In this document: one piece after another, positions 15,518 through 25,785 of the stretch | Numbering within the stretch: position 1 is the stretch's first letter | Layout of the letters: each line of letters starts with the position of its first letter | DNA from: Wocania ichthyoenteri Th78 | GTDB taxonomy: Bacteria > Bacteroidota > Bacteroidia > Flavobacteriales > Flavobacteriaceae | Direction: 5' to 3' | Length of the DNA stretch: 64,000 nt | Assembly: GCF_000789235.1 (NCBI RefSeq) | Contig: NZ_KN525716.1 | Location: 1,176,501-1,240,500 of the forward strand | Translations under genes and position numbers: made by a program | The notes under the pieces: model-generated | Database searches by the model: none | The model's input: the letters and a program-made list of their open reading frames with translations, nothing else | What the model was told of the DNA's origin: nothing

Positions 15518-17167
15518 ATGACAGCAGGATTTGATACGTGGGATTATGTAGTATTTATTGCATATGCTATTTTAATTTTGGGAGTAGGATTATGGGTATC
15601 TAGAGACAAAAAAGGTCATCAGAAAAACGCCGAAGATTATTTCTTAGCTAGTAAATCCCTTCCTTGGTGGGCTATTGGTGCATCATTAATTGCAGCAAAT
15701 ATTTCAGCAGAACAATTTATAGGAATGTCTGGTTCTGGTTTTGCTTCAGGGCTAGCAATAGCTTCTTACGAATGGATGGCTGCAATTACTCTAATTATAG
15801 TCGGTAAATATTTCTTGCCTATTTTTATTGAAAAAGGGCTTTATACAATTCCAGAATTTGTTGAAAAACGTTATTCTACCAACTTAAAAACCATTCTAGC
15901 AGTATTTTGGATTGCACTTTATGTGTTTGTAAATTTAACTACAGTTTTATACTTAGGCTCTTTAGCATTAAATACTATTTTAGGAATACCGCTAATATAC
16001 GGTGTTATAGGATTAGCATTATTTGCGGCAGCTTATTCATTATATGGAGGTTTATCTGCTGTGGCATGGACAGATGTAATACAAGTTATTTTCCTAGTAT
16101 TAGGAGGTTTAGTAACCACTTACTTAGCACTAAATACAGTCTCTGGAGGCGATGGGTTTATTGCCGGACTAACTACTGTTTTTGAGGAAGTACCAGAACG
16201 TTTTGAAATGATTCTTGACAAATCTAATCCTGAATATAAAAACTTACCAGGAATTGGTGTTCTTGTTGGTGGCATGTGGGTAGCTAACTTATACTATTGG
16301 GGTTTCAACCAATATATTATTCAAAGAACACTAGCTGCTAAATCTTTAAAAGAAGCACAAAAAGGAATTTTATTTGCTGCTGTATTAAAATTAATAATTC
16401 CTTTAATTGTAGTTATTCCAGGAATTGCTGCTTATGTGATGATTAATGATGCAGAAATTATGACAAGATTAGGAGATGCAGCTTCTAGAAATCTACCATC
16501 TTTAGAACAAGCAGACAAAGCTTATCCTTGGTTATTACAATTCTTACCAACTGGACTTAAAGGGTTAGCATTTGCTGCATTAGCTGCTGCAATAGTATCT
16601 TCTTTAGCATCTATGTTGAATTCGACATCTACTATCTTTACAATGGATATATACAAGCAATATGTTAATAAAACAGCTAGTGATAAAGCTACAGTAAATA
16701 CTGGAAGAATCTCTGCTTTTGTTGCTTTAGTAATTGCATGTATAATAGCACCACTTTTAGGAAATTTAGGACAAGCATTTCAGTTTATACAAGAATATAC
16801 AGGTGTAGTTAGCCCAGGTATATTAGCTGTATTTTTATTAGGTTTATTCTGGAAGAAAACTACTAACAAAGCAGCTATTATTGGAGCGTTAGCTTCCATT
16901 CCAATTGCTATGTATTTTAAAGTAGCGCCCAAAGGATGGTCGACATCTTCTTTCTTTGTAGATGTCCCTTTTATGGATCAAATGGGCTATACTTTACTTT
17001 TAACTATGTTAGTTATAGGAATATTTAGTTATTTACAGCATAAAGGTGCAGATGACGAAAAAGGCATACCTATTACGAAGCAATTGTTTAAAACTTCGCC
17101 TTTGTTTAATATTGGGGCTTTTGCAATCATGATAATTCTAACGGTTTTGTATGCTTTATTTTGGTAA
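15518..17167 (+). CDS. SLC5/SSS-family sodium-sugar symporter
   Basis: A 549-residue inner-membrane transporter with about 14 hydrophobic segments. Family signatures: SKSLPWWAIGASLIAANISA, EQFIGMSGSGFASGLAIASY and GLYTIPEFVEKRY in the first third, AYSLYGGLSAVAWTD in the middle and FAALAAAIVSSLASMLNSTS later on. Length and sequence style match vSGLT-like sodium/galactose-glucose symporters. Divergent from the gal operon, so galactose or a galactoside is the likely substrate. Confidence 0.9.
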   Translation: MTAGFDTWDYVVFIAYAILILGVGLWVSRDKKGHQKNAEDYFLASKSLPWWAIGASLIAANISAEQFIGMSGSGFASGLAIASYEWMAAITLIIVGKYFLPIFIEKGLYTIPEFVEKRYSTNLKTILAVFWIALYVFVNLTTVLYLGSLALNTILGIPLIYGVIGLALFAAAYSLYGGLSAVAWTDVIQVIFLVLGGLVTTYLALNTVSGGDGFIAGLTTVFEEVPERFEMILDKSNPEYKNLPGIGVLVGGMWVANLYYWGFNQYIIQRTLAAKSLKEAQKGILFAAVLKLIIPLIVVIPGIAAYVMINDAEIMTRLGDAASRNLPSLEQADKAYPWLLQFLPTGLKGLAFAALAAAIVSSLASMLNSTSTIFTMDIYKQYVNKTASDKATVNTGRISAFVALVIACIIAPLLGNLGQAFQFIQEYTGVVSPGILAVFLLGLFWKKTTNKAAIIGALASIPIAMYFKVAPKGWSTSSFFVDVPFMDQMGYTLLLTMLVIGIFSYLQHKGADDEKGIPITKQLFKTSPLFNIGAFAIMIILTVLYALFW

Positions 17168-17189
17168 ATAATGAAGCTTATATTAAAAC

Positions 17190-17221
17190 AAAAAGCCTTG
17201 TGAAAATTCACAAGGCTTTTT
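17190..17221. terminator. Bidirectional terminator between symporter and tRNA-Arg
   Basis: Stem AAAAAGCCTTGTGA/TCACAAGGCTTTTT with a 4-base loop. A-runs and T-runs on either side let it serve the symporter (+) and the tRNA transcript (-). Confidence 0.85.
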
Positions 17222-17232
17222 GCTTTTATTTG

Positions 17233-17306
17233 TGACCGCGAAGGGATTCGAACCCCCAACCCTCAGAGCCGAAATCTGATATTCTATCCAGTTGAACTAC
17301 GCAGCC
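17233..17306 (-). tRNA. tRNA-Arg (anticodon UCG)
   Basis: Full cloverleaf on the minus strand: acceptor GGCTGCG/CGCGGTC with G-T pairs, anticodon stem TCAGA/TCTGA with loop TTTCGGC (anticodon TCG), and T arm GGGGGTTCGAATCCCTT. Discriminator A; the 3' CCA is not encoded. Confidence 0.95.
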
Positions 17307-17319
17307 GTTATATTTATTA

Positions 17320-17769
17320 TTAAGATAATTTTTGTCTTACTATATTAGAAATAGTTTTTCCATCGGCTTGTCCTGCTAGCTCTTTATTAACCAAACCCAT
17401 AACCTTACCCATATCTTTCATCCCTTCAGCTCCTATCGAATCAATAGTCATTACAACAACTTTTTCAATTTCCTCTTCACTTAAGGCTTCTGGCAAAAAC
17501 TGAGCTATCACATCAGCTTCAGCTAATTCTGGCGTTGCCAAATCTTCACGCCCTTGTTCTAAATAAATTGAAGCACTATCTCTACGCTGTTTTACTTGTT
17601 TTTGAAGTATTTTAAGTTCTTGTTCTTCAGTTAACTCTTCTTTTGCTCCGCTTTCTGTTTGAGCTAATAAAATAGCAGATTTAACCGCACGTAAAGCTGT
17701 TAAAGCTGTTTGATCTTTAGCTTTCATGGCGTTTTTTAAAGCCGACATTATATTTTGTTGTAAACTCAT
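17320..17769 (-). CDS. yqeY: YqeY/GatB-domain protein
   Basis: A 149-residue protein of the GatB/YqeY family: SLQQNIMSALKNAMKAKDQT at the start, LRAVKSAILLAQTESG, a lysine-rich middle (ILQKQVKQRRDSASIYLEQG) and GMKDMGKVMGLVNKELAGQADG at the end. The fold is related to the tRNA-binding tail of the GatB amidotransferase subunit, but the stand-alone protein has no settled role. Sits downstream of ftsZ, behind a stem-loop. Confidence 0.9.
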   Translation of the reverse strand: MSLQQNIMSALKNAMKAKDQTALTALRAVKSAILLAQTESGAKEELTEEQELKILQKQVKQRRDSASIYLEQGREDLATPELAEADVIAQFLPEALSEEEIEKVVVMTIDSIGAEGMKDMGKVMGLVNKELAGQADGKTISNIVRQKLS

Positions 17770-17848
17770 GAGGTTTTTATTTGAAATGCGAAGATAAAAA
17801 ATAGATTCCTGCCTTTATAGAAATGATAAAAAATAATTAAAAGATAAA

Positions 17849-17874
17849 CCCGAAAAGCTGAGGGACTTTTCGGG
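17849..17874 (-). terminator. Stem-loop after ftsZ
   Basis: CCCGAAAAG/CTTTTCGGG with an 8-base loop. On the minus strand it is followed by a T-rich stretch, so it probably ends the dcw transcript. Confidence 0.65.
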
Positions 17875-17906
17875 CGCATAAATAAGTAAGTTCAATGTAT
17901 ATAACT

Positions 17907-19889
17907 TTAATCTACATTATCATGCAAAAAAGAATTATTATTTCGTAATTGAATATCGTCATTATCATCTAAACCAATGCTTGTTCTAGACATATCCGTC
18001 TCAGAGGAATGTTTTGCTTCCTCTAAATTTACACCTTGACGTTTGTAAGCTGGTACTTTTTCAATATCATCAATCTTTGCGTTATTGAATTTATAATTAA
18101 ATTCTTTCATTTTACGTCTGCGCTCATCTGCACGTTCTTTCAATAATTCAGAAATTGGACTATCCATAGGGTCTACTTCTTCAATCGCAGCTTCCTCGTT
18201 AGTTTCTTGATGCAAAACTTTCTTTTCGAAAACAATTTCTTCATCAATTTCTTCTATAACTTCGTTAGATTCTGATACTTTTTTATTCATTGCAGATTCT
18301 ACTTCAATATAATCATCTAGAGCATAGCGTATATCGCCTTTTTCATTCGTTTCATTTACCGTTATAAGCTCAACATAATCTTTAACAGGAATATCCTTTG
18401 TTTCTGCATTTAATTCATAAGAAATAGTATCTTCTTTATTCGTATCTTCCTCATAATCTGAAGACAGTGGTAAATCGAAAGTTAATGTGATTTGCTGTTC
18501 TTCTTCAATATAATCTGAAATGACCTCAACATCTGTCATATCTTCAATATCATCAGACATTCTTGTAACTGGTTTAATTATAAAATCTTCTTCTTCAGTA
18601 TTATTTGCTTTAACTTCATTATAAATGACATCAATATTTTTAATGATTTCTGATGTTGATATTAAATTGATGTCTTTTGAAAACACATCAACAGTATCTT
18701 CTTTTACAACTTCTTTTTTAGGTTGCTTAACAGGCTCTTCTTCTAAATCTAAAGTATGCCTAACAATTGGCGTTTCTTTTTTTACTTCTAATTCTACTAC
18801 AGGCTCAATAATAACAGGTTCTTTTGCTTTTAAGCTTATGTCTTCCTCTTCACTTAACGAATGCACCACTTTTTTGGTTTCGGTATTAGAAATTTCGTCT
18901 TGCTGTTCTATATTAAATCCTGTCGCAATAATGGTAACCGCAATAGATTCTTCTAGCGCTTCATCTTCACCAACACCCATGATAATATTAGCGCCATGAC
19001 CTGCTTCTGTTTGAATATGATCATTAATTTCTCCTATTTCATCAATTGTTATTTCATGCGAGCCAGAAACAATTAACAATAACACATTTTTAGCACCAGT
19101 AATTTTATTGTCGTTTAACAAAGGTGAATCTAAAGCTTTACGTATGGCATCTTGAGCACGATTTTGACCTGAAGCTAAAGCAGAACCCATAATTGCCGTT
19201 CCACTATTACTTAATACTGTTTTAGCATCTCGTAAATCGATATTTTGTGTGTAGTGATGAGTAATAACTTCGGCTATACCACGAGCAGCGGTAGAAAGCA
19301 CCTCGTCAGCTTTAGAAAAACCAGCTTTAAAACCAAGGTTTCCATAAACCTCTCGAAGTTTGTTATTATTGATTACAATTAAAGAATCTACAACATCTCT
19401 TAATTTTTCGATACCCTTTTGAGATTGTTCTATACGCATTTTTCCCTCGAAAGCGAAAGGCATTGTTACAATACCAACTGTTAAAATATCTAAATCTTTA
19501 GCCATTTTAGCAATTATTGGAGCAGCACCAGTTCCTGTCCCACCCCCCATTCCAGCAGTTATAAAAACCATTTTTGTATTGGTATCGAGCATTGTTGAAA
19601 TATCATCGAAACTCTCAACAGCAGACTGCTCACCTATATCTGGATTAGCTCCTGCACCTAATCCTTCGGTTAAATTAACACCTAATTGGATTTTATTTGG
19701 AACGCCACTATTTTGAAGTGCTTGTGCATCTGTATTACAGATGTAAAAATCGACTCCTTTTATGCCTTGTTGGAACATGTGGTTAATGGCATTACTGCCA
19801 CCACCGCCAACACCAATAACTTTAATGACATTTGACTGATTCTTTGGTAAATCAAATGCAATGCTTTCGAATTCTGTTTTGCTGCTCAT
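17907..19889 (-). CDS. ftsZ: Cell division protein FtsZ with long C-terminal extension
   Basis: A 660-residue tubulin-like GTPase that forms the Z-ring. N-terminal GTPase domain with GVGGGGSNAINHM (27-39) and the tubulin signature GGGTGTG (115-121), and a T7 loop near residue 215. The globular part ends at about 330, followed by about 300 acidic, low-complexity residues and a basic patch (ELLKERADERRRKMKEFNYK). E. coli FtsZ is 383 residues; long tails are known in Flavobacteriia. Last gene of the dcw cluster, next to ftsA. Confidence 0.97.
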   Translation of the reverse strand: MSSKTEFESIAFDLPKNQSNVIKVIGVGGGGSNAINHMFQQGIKGVDFYICNTDAQALQNSGVPNKIQLGVNLTEGLGAGANPDIGEQSAVESFDDISTMLDTNTKMVFITAGMGGGTGTGAAPIIAKMAKDLDILTVGIVTMPFAFEGKMRIEQSQKGIEKLRDVVDSLIVINNNKLREVYGNLGFKAGFSKADEVLSTAARGIAEVITHHYTQNIDLRDAKTVLSNSGTAIMGSALASGQNRAQDAIRKALDSPLLNDNKITGAKNVLLLIVSGSHEITIDEIGEINDHIQTEAGHGANIIMGVGEDEALEESIAVTIIATGFNIEQQDEISNTETKKVVHSLSEEEDISLKAKEPVIIEPVVELEVKKETPIVRHTLDLEEEPVKQPKKEVVKEDTVDVFSKDINLISTSEIIKNIDVIYNEVKANNTEEEDFIIKPVTRMSDDIEDMTDVEVISDYIEEEQQITLTFDLPLSSDYEEDTNKEDTISYELNAETKDIPVKDYVELITVNETNEKGDIRYALDDYIEVESAMNKKVSESNEVIEEIDEEIVFEKKVLHQETNEEAAIEEVDPMDSPISELLKERADERRRKMKEFNYKFNNAKIDDIEKVPAYKRQGVNLEEAKHSSETDMSRTSIGLDDNDDIQLRNNNSFLHDNVD

Positions 19890-19945
19890 AAATTCTGTTT
19901 TACTGGGGTTTTATACTTTTATATTTTTTTAATTCAATGGATTCA

Positions 19946-21256
19946 CTACTCTGCGTTATCTAAAAAATCTTTAACACGCTCTGTTAATTTGTCTAAGAAC
20001 GAACGCCGTTCTTTAACTGGCTTTTCTTTTATTTCTTCTTCAGGATTTTCTACCTTTTCAATCTCTTTCTGATGCTGCTGCTCAATTTGTTTTCGTTCTT
20101 GACGCTTTAAACCATCTAAAACCAAACCAACTGCAGTGGCGTACAACGGGCTGGTAATATCTTCATCACTATCGCCAGCTAAATGCTCATTCGGGTACCC
20201 AATTCTGGTATCCATTCCTGTTATATATTCTACTAACTGCTTTAAATGTTTTAATTGACTCCCACCACCTGTTAAAACAATACCTGCAATGAGTTTCTTT
20301 TTTTGCTCTTCGTGACCGTAATTTTTAATCTCAACATAAACCTGCTCAACAATTTCTACTACTCGGGCATGAATTATTTTAGACAGATTTTTTAGAGTAA
20401 TTTCTTTTGGTTCTCTGCCACGTAACCCAGGAATGGAAACAATCTCGTTATCTTTATTTTCCCCTGGCCATGCTGAACCAAATTTTATTTTTAATAACTC
20501 CGCTTGCTTTTCAATGATTGAGCAGCCTTCTTTAATATCTTCAGTAATTACATTTCCACCAAATGGGATTACTGCGGTATGACGAATGATGCCATCTCTA
20601 AAAATGGCTAAATCTGTTGTTCCGCCACCTATATCTATCAACGCTACTCCTGCTTCTTTTTCTTCTTGACTTAGTACCGCATTTGCTGATGCTAAAGGTT
20701 CTAAAGTGATGCCTTCTAAATTTAAGCCTGCACTTTGTACACAACGCCCTATATTTCTGATAGATGATACTTGCCCTACAACGACATGAAAATTAGCTTC
20801 TAACCGTCCACCATACATCCCAATTGGTTCTTTTATTTCGGCTTGCCCATCAACTTTATATTCTTGTGGTAATACGTGAATGATTTCTTCACCGGGAAGC
20901 ATTACTAATTTATGTACTTGATTTATAAGTCTATCAATATCATTATCATCAATAACCGTTTCTGAATTTGATCTGGTTATGTAATCACTATGTTGGAGGC
21001 TGCGTATATGTTGTCCCGCAATACCTACCGTAACACCCATAATTTTCATATCGGCTGCAACTTCGGCTTCTTGAACAGCCTGCTGAATAGATTGGATAGT
21101 TTGCGTAATATTGTTTACAACACCGCGGTGCACACCTAAACTTTTAGACTTGCCAATGCCCAAAATCTCGACTTTGCCGTACTCGTTTTTACGACCAATC
21201 ATAGCCACAATCTTTGTGGTTCCTATATCTAATCCTACTGCTAAATTATGCTCCAT
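19946..21256 (-). CDS. ftsA: Cell division protein FtsA
   Basis: A 436-residue actin-like ATPase that anchors FtsZ to the membrane. Signatures: AVGLDIGTTKIVAMIGRKNE, SHS2 (1C) domain at about residues 85-165, GVALIDIGGGTTDLAIFRDG (phosphate 2) and GIVLTGGGSQLKHL (adenosine site). C-terminal amphipathic helix SFLDKLTERVKDFLDNAE is the membrane target sequence. Between ftsQ and ftsZ as in most dcw clusters. Confidence 0.97.
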   Translation of the reverse strand: MEHNLAVGLDIGTTKIVAMIGRKNEYGKVEILGIGKSKSLGVHRGVVNNITQTIQSIQQAVQEAEVAADMKIMGVTVGIAGQHIRSLQHSDYITRSNSETVIDDNDIDRLINQVHKLVMLPGEEIIHVLPQEYKVDGQAEIKEPIGMYGGRLEANFHVVVGQVSSIRNIGRCVQSAGLNLEGITLEPLASANAVLSQEEKEAGVALIDIGGGTTDLAIFRDGIIRHTAVIPFGGNVITEDIKEGCSIIEKQAELLKIKFGSAWPGENKDNEIVSIPGLRGREPKEITLKNLSKIIHARVVEIVEQVYVEIKNYGHEEQKKKLIAGIVLTGGGSQLKHLKQLVEYITGMDTRIGYPNEHLAGDSDEDITSPLYATAVGLVLDGLKRQERKQIEQQHQKEIEKVENPEEEIKEKPVKERRSFLDKLTERVKDFLDNAE

Positions 21257-21353
21257 GGTTTACGTTTTGCTCAATAATTGAGGTTTAACCTTCAATACTT
21301 TCACAGTTTTTTAATGCCCTTTTCATTAAATATTTAGTGATAACTTATTCAAT

Positions 21354-22070
21354 TTATTTACTACACACTACTTGGTTTTCAAATTGCAAATTGACTTTGC
21401 TATAATTATTAAGCGTCTTTTCTTTTTGATTTTTTTGATAAAACGCTTTTAGGTTACTAATTTTCTTATTTAAAAAATTAACATCACCTAATTGAACTAA
21501 AAACTTACACTGCCTTAGTTTTAAGTATATTTTTTTATTAGCACTTTGATGAATTTCGATAACATTCTTTTTTAAAAAACCATCTTGACTAACTTTACTT
21601 GCTACTTTATAGACATTTTTTAAGTTGTTTTTTTCAACATAACCAGTAACTAAAGGTACTCTAGCTGAATAATTATTTGATAGCGGCATATAAAAACCTT
21701 CATCATCAATATAATAAGACGCATTTGTACTGACTCTTGCAATAGGTGTTTTCTGTTCAATCTCGGCGTTAAGCCTACCATTAACAGCAACATACACTTC
21801 TGCAGATTTTATCATGGGATTAGATTTTAGGGCATTCTCTAATTCATTCAAAACTAAAGTTTCTTTAGTTACATTTTTAACCCCTCTATAATTTTGTATT
21901 AACAATTTACTAACAGTTTCATTTGTAATAAAAAGATTGTTATCGCCAATAAATTTCACATGAGGTTTTGTTAATATTCTTTGCTCATTTCTATGTAATG
22001 AAAAAGCAAACAAAAAAACCACTAAACCTAGCAGAAATATCATTTTTATATAACTCCAATTAACTCGCAA
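21354..22070 (-). CDS. ftsQ: Cell division protein FtsQ/DivIB-like
   Basis: A 238-residue bitopic protein. One N-terminal membrane segment (about residues 9-23), then a POTRA-like region (VKFIGDNNLFITNETVSKLL) and a beta domain (YYIDDEGFYMPLSNNY). FtsQ scaffolds FtsL/FtsB and FtsW/FtsI in the divisome. Overlaps the end of murC by 11 bp. Sequence conservation is low in this family, so position carries much of the call. Confidence 0.85.
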   Translation of the reverse strand: MRVNWSYIKMIFLLGLVVFLFAFSLHRNEQRILTKPHVKFIGDNNLFITNETVSKLLIQNYRGVKNVTKETLVLNELENALKSNPMIKSAEVYVAVNGRLNAEIEQKTPIARVSTNASYYIDDEGFYMPLSNNYSARVPLVTGYVEKNNLKNVYKVASKVSQDGFLKKNVIEIHQSANKKIYLKLRQCKFLVQLGDVNFLNKKISNLKAFYQKNQKEKTLNNYSKVNLQFENQVVCSK

Positions 22071-23412
22071 TACTTAATTCTTTTTTAATGTGTCTCACTT
22101 CCTCTCCAATATCACCAGCACCAATTGTTAATATAATTTGCGCATCGCTTTTATGTATGGTTTTTAGTAATTCTGTTTTACTAACTAACTGCTTATTTTT
22201 ATTATTTATTTTAGCTAATAACCAATTGGACGTTACACCCTCAATTGGTAATTCTCTTGCTGGGTAAATATCTAATAATACAACCTCATCAAACTGCGAT
22301 AAGCTTTTTGCAAAATCGTCTATAAAATCACGAGTTCTCGAATATAAATGGGGTTGAAAAATAGCCAACACTTTTTTGTTTGGATACATTTCTCGAACCG
22401 CTTGATATACCGCATTTATTTCTTCTGGATGATGTGCATAATCATCTATAAAAACTAAATCCTCAGTTTTTATATGATATGTAAATCGGCGCTTAACCCC
22501 TTTATAAGATGCTAAAGCTTTGGCGAGCTGTTGGTTTGGGCAACCATATTCTACAGCCATCGCCAAGGCTATTAATGCATTCGACAAATTATGTCTCCCA
22601 GGTAGGTTAAATTGTAAATTTTCAAGCACTGTTTTTGGTGTTTTTACATCAAAAACATAAGTACCATTTTCTATTTTTATATTTTGAATTGTATAATCAG
22701 AATCATCTTCAATACCATAAGTGATTCCTTTTAATGGTAATCCGTTTTTTATAAATAATTTCCCGTTAGGTTTTATTCGTTTTGAAAATTCTTCAAATGA
22801 ATTTATTAATTCTGAAGCTTCTCCATAAATATCTAAATGATCTGCATCCATAGAGGTAATACATGCTAAATCTGGCGACAGTGTTAAGAATGATCTATCA
22901 AATTCATCAGCTTCAACAACAGAAACCTCTGTTCCTTTTAATATTAAATTAGAATTATAATTCTCGCTAATGCCGCCTAAAAAAGCTGTTAGCTCAACAC
23001 CGCATTCATACATTAAATGACCTAAAATACTGGTTGTTGTAGTTTTTCCGTGCGTGCCTGCAACAGCTAAACAAAAAGTATTTTCGGTTATTGACCCTAA
23101 CACTTCTGACCGTTTTAAAACCTTAAAACCATGCGTTTTAAAATAATTTAATTCGGTATGATTCTTTGGCACTGCTGGTGTGTAAACCACCAAAGTATTT
23201 TCAGTATTTAAAAATTTAGTATCAATTTTTTCAACTGCATCATCAAAATGAATTTGAATATTTAAAGCCATCAACGCATCCGTTATTATCGTTTGTGTTT
23301 TATCATAACCAGCAATATATTTATTATTAGCGTGAAAGTAGCGCGCCAAAGCACTCATGCCAATACCGCCAATACCAATAAAATAGATGTTATGTATGCT
23401 GTTTAAATTCAT
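22060..23412 (-). CDS. murC: UDP-N-acetylmuramate-L-alanine ligase
   Basis: A 450-residue Mur ligase adding L-alanine to UDP-MurNAc, the first step of the stem peptide. N-terminal FIGIGGIGMSALARYFH, ATP loop AVAGTHGKTTTTSI (about 115-128), central VVEADEFDRSFL and C-terminal DDYAHHPEEI. Starts one base after murG ends and overlaps ftsQ: tight translational coupling. Confidence 0.96.
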   Translation of the reverse strand: MNLNSIHNIYFIGIGGIGMSALARYFHANNKYIAGYDKTQTIITDALMALNIQIHFDDAVEKIDTKFLNTENTLVVYTPAVPKNHTELNYFKTHGFKVLKRSEVLGSITENTFCLAVAGTHGKTTTTSILGHLMYECGVELTAFLGGISENYNSNLILKGTEVSVVEADEFDRSFLTLSPDLACITSMDADHLDIYGEASELINSFEEFSKRIKPNGKLFIKNGLPLKGITYGIEDDSDYTIQNIKIENGTYVFDVKTPKTVLENLQFNLPGRHNLSNALIALAMAVEYGCPNQQLAKALASYKGVKRRFTYHIKTEDLVFIDDYAHHPEEINAVYQAVREMYPNKKVLAIFQPHLYSRTRDFIDDFAKSLSQFDEVVLLDIYPARELPIEGVTSNWLLAKINNKNKQLVSKTELLKTIHKSDAQIILTIGAGDIGEEVRHIKKELSIAS

Positions 23413-24516
23413 TTACTTTTTAAGTAATTTTTCTACTTCGTCTACTATTTCTTTTGTTGCATTAACTAACGCTAATTTTTTTATATTATCTCCCAGTTCT
23501 TTTTGTTTTTCCGCGGAAGCAATTAACTGCGAAAACTTATTCTCGAAATCGGCATCTAAATCTTCTTCTTTAATTAATAATGCCGCATTATTGTTAACTA
23601 CTGCCATGGCATTTTTTGTTTGATGATCTTCTGCGACGTTTGGCGACGGAATAAATATTACAGGCTTGCCTACAATACATAATTCTGATACCGAAATGGC
23701 TCCTGCTCTTGAAATCACCACATCTGCTGCTGCATAAGCAAAATCCATATTGTTTAAAAACTCATAGACCTGCACATTTTTTGTATTTCCATAAATTTTA
23801 TATTGTTGATAATATAACTTACCGCATTGCCAAATTATTTGCACATTCTGAGTATCAAAAAAATCCAACTCCTTTTCTATTAATTCATTTATTCGTCTTG
23901 AACCCAAGCTGCCGCCAATAACTAAAAGCGTATATTTTCCGTGTTTTAAATTGAAATGATTTTTAGCCTCAACCGTTTTAGTTTCAATATCCAGCAAGTC
24001 TTGACGTACGGGATTTCCTGTTTTAATGAGTTTGTCTTTAGGAAAAAAACGCTCTAAACCATCATAAGCTACACATATTTTATTTACCTTTTTTGCTAAT
24101 AATTTATTAGTAATTCCTGGATACGAATTTTGTTCTTGTATTAAACTTGGAATCTTATTTGAAGCTGCCGCATACAATAATGGCCCGCTTGCAAAACCAC
24201 CTGTACCAATGGCTATGTTTGGCTTAAAAGACTTAATAATTTTTCGCGCTTTCCAAAGACTACTAATCACTTTAAATGGAAATATTAAATTTTTTAGAGT
24301 AATTTTTCGCTGAATTCCAGAAATCCATAATCCTTTGATATCATATTCTGCTTGTGGCACTTTTTCCATTTCCATTCTATCCTTTGCGCCAACAAATAAA
24401 AACTCAGCATCTGGAAAACGAGACTTTATTTCGTTTGCAATGGCAATAGCAGGATAAATATGACCTCCTGTTCCTCCACCGGAAAGAATAATTTTGTATG
24501 TTTCTTTTTTTGCCAC
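23413..24516 (-). CDS. murG: Lipid II synthase MurG
   Basis: A 367-residue GT28 glycosyltransferase that adds GlcNAc to lipid I at the inner face of the membrane. N-terminal [18 protein letters not shown], hydrophobic membrane-association patch near residues 75-85, and C-terminal UDP-GlcNAc-binding [17 protein letters not shown] and [14 protein letters not shown]. Adjoins murC directly. Confidence 0.96.
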   Translation of the reverse strand: MAKKETYKIILSGGGTGGHIYPAIAIANEIKSRFPDAEFLFVGAKDRMEMEKVPQAEYDIKGLWISGIQRKITLKNLIFPFKVISSLWKARKIIKSFKPNIAIGTGGFASGPLLYAAASNKIPSLIQEQNSYPGITNKLLAKKVNKICVAYDGLERFFPKDKLIKTGNPVRQDLLDIETKTVEAKNHFNLKHGKYTLLVIGGSLGSRRINELIEKELDFFDTQNVQIIWQCGKLYYQQYKIYGNTKNVQVYEFLNNMDFAYAAADVVISRAGAISVSELCIVGKPVIFIPSPNVAEDHQTKNAMAVVNNNAALLIKEEDLDADFENKFSQLIASAEKQKELGDNIKKLALVNATKEIVDEVEKLLKK

Positions 24517-24537
24517 TAATTCACGAATGTTTATTCT

Positions 24538-24572
24538 TAAAATTCCAATATTTAAAATCCAAATTCCAAAGA
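24538..24572. repeat. Short degenerate tandem repeat between ftsW and murG
   Basis: Three imperfect copies of an AAATTCCAA-like unit in the 67-bp gap. Simple-sequence in look; no role apparent. Confidence 0.4.
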
Positions 24573-24583
24573 AGTCCTTAAAC

Positions 24584-25777
24584 TTATAATGCTTCGCTTA
24601 GAATTTCTAACGGATTATCTTCATTGATTTCTTGTTCTTTTATTTCTTCTCGTTTAGCACTTACACTCAGTATAATTCCTATGGCTAAACACGTCATCCA
24701 AATAGATGTACCACCACTACTAATTAGTGGTAAAGTTTGCCCAGTAACAGGAAATAACTCTACTGCAACTGCCATATTAATTAAGGCTTGAAATACAATA
24801 GGCAAACCTACACCAAGCACTAAAAGCTTACCGAAAATGGTATCCGATTTTTGCGCTGCTATAATAATTCTAAACAACAGCCACATGTATAAAATCATGA
24901 TCATAAAACCTCCTAATAATCCATATTCTTCAATAATTATGGCAAAAATAAAATCGGATGACGACTGTGGTAAAAAATTTTTTTGAATACTTTTTCCAGG
25001 ACCAACACCTTGAACACCGCCTGAAGCTATGGCTATTTTTGCTTTTTCAATTTGATAGTCAGCTACAGTATCTTCAGAATCAGAAAAACTCTCAATCCTA
25101 CTCATCCAAGTATCAATTCTATTAGGCATAGCATCAGGAAATGCTTTAGCCACCAACACAAACAATACCAAAACTAAAATACCAGAACCTATAATAACTG
25201 CTAAATACCGAATTGGATATCCACCTAAAAAAACCAACATGACAACCATTAAAAACATTATAGCTGCTGTTGAAAAATTAGCCGGAAGGATAAGCACTAA
25301 AATAAGAAAAACAGGAATCCAAAGTGGTAATATGGATTCTTTAAAAGTTACTGATTTATCTTTTATTTTAGACATATATCGCGCTACATAAACCATAAGT
25401 ACAACCGATGCTAATGTTGATGTTTGAAACGACATGCCTACAATTGGTATTTGAATCCACCTGCTTGCATTTGCTCCTTCAATGGTTGTTCCTTGCAGCA
25501 TAGTAACCCCTAACAAAACCAGTATTATAGGAATCATTATTAAAGACAAACCCTTAAAATATCTGTATGGAATTTTATGCACGCCATACATTATGGCAAA
25601 CCCTAAAAACAAATGCATAAAGTGCTTAACAAAAAATGCAAAAGTGTTACTATTTCCTCCTCTATACGCTAAATTACTTGCAGCACTATAAACAGGCAAG
25701 AATGATAGTATTGCCAACAACGCAACTATTGCCCAAATTAAACGATCTCCCTTTATGTTTTTAAATAATGTCTGCAC
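24584..25777 (-). CDS. ftsW: SEDS glycosyltransferase FtsW
   Basis: A 397-residue polytopic protein with about ten membrane segments. SEDS hallmarks include [11 protein letters not shown], the catalytic-loop region with [11 protein letters not shown], and [15 protein letters not shown] followed by [12 protein letters not shown]. FtsW polymerises lipid II into septal glycan together with FtsI, encoded upstream in the same cluster. FtsW rather than RodA is inferred from the dcw position. Confidence 0.93.
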   Translation of the reverse strand: MQTLFKNIKGDRLIWAIVALLAILSFLPVYSAASNLAYRGGNSNTFAFFVKHFMHLFLGFAIMYGVHKIPYRYFKGLSLIMIPIILVLLGVTMLQGTTIEGANASRWIQIPIVGMSFQTSTLASVVLMVYVARYMSKIKDKSVTFKESILPLWIPVFLILVLILPANFSTAAIMFLMVVMLVFLGGYPIRYLAVIIGSGILVLVLFVLVAKAFPDAMPNRIDTWMSRIESFSDSEDTVADYQIEKAKIAIASGGVQGVGPGKSIQKNFLPQSSSDFIFAIIIEEYGLLGGFMIMILYMWLLFRIIIAAQKSDTIFGKLLVLGVGLPIVFQALINMAVAVELFPVTGQTLPLISSGGTSIWMTCLAIGIILSVSAKREEIKEQEINEDNPLEILSEAL

Positions 25778-25785
25778 TTATTTTT

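Noticed and set aside
15907-16185. Out-of-frame reading frame inside the symporter gene
   Set aside because: It shadows a well-conserved transporter frame and its translation is rich in Cys/Arg/Ile with no domain.
18625-18999. Plus-strand Ser-rich frame opposite the ftsZ tail
   Set aside because: Antisense image of the Glu/Asp-rich tail codons; such frames are open by composition only.
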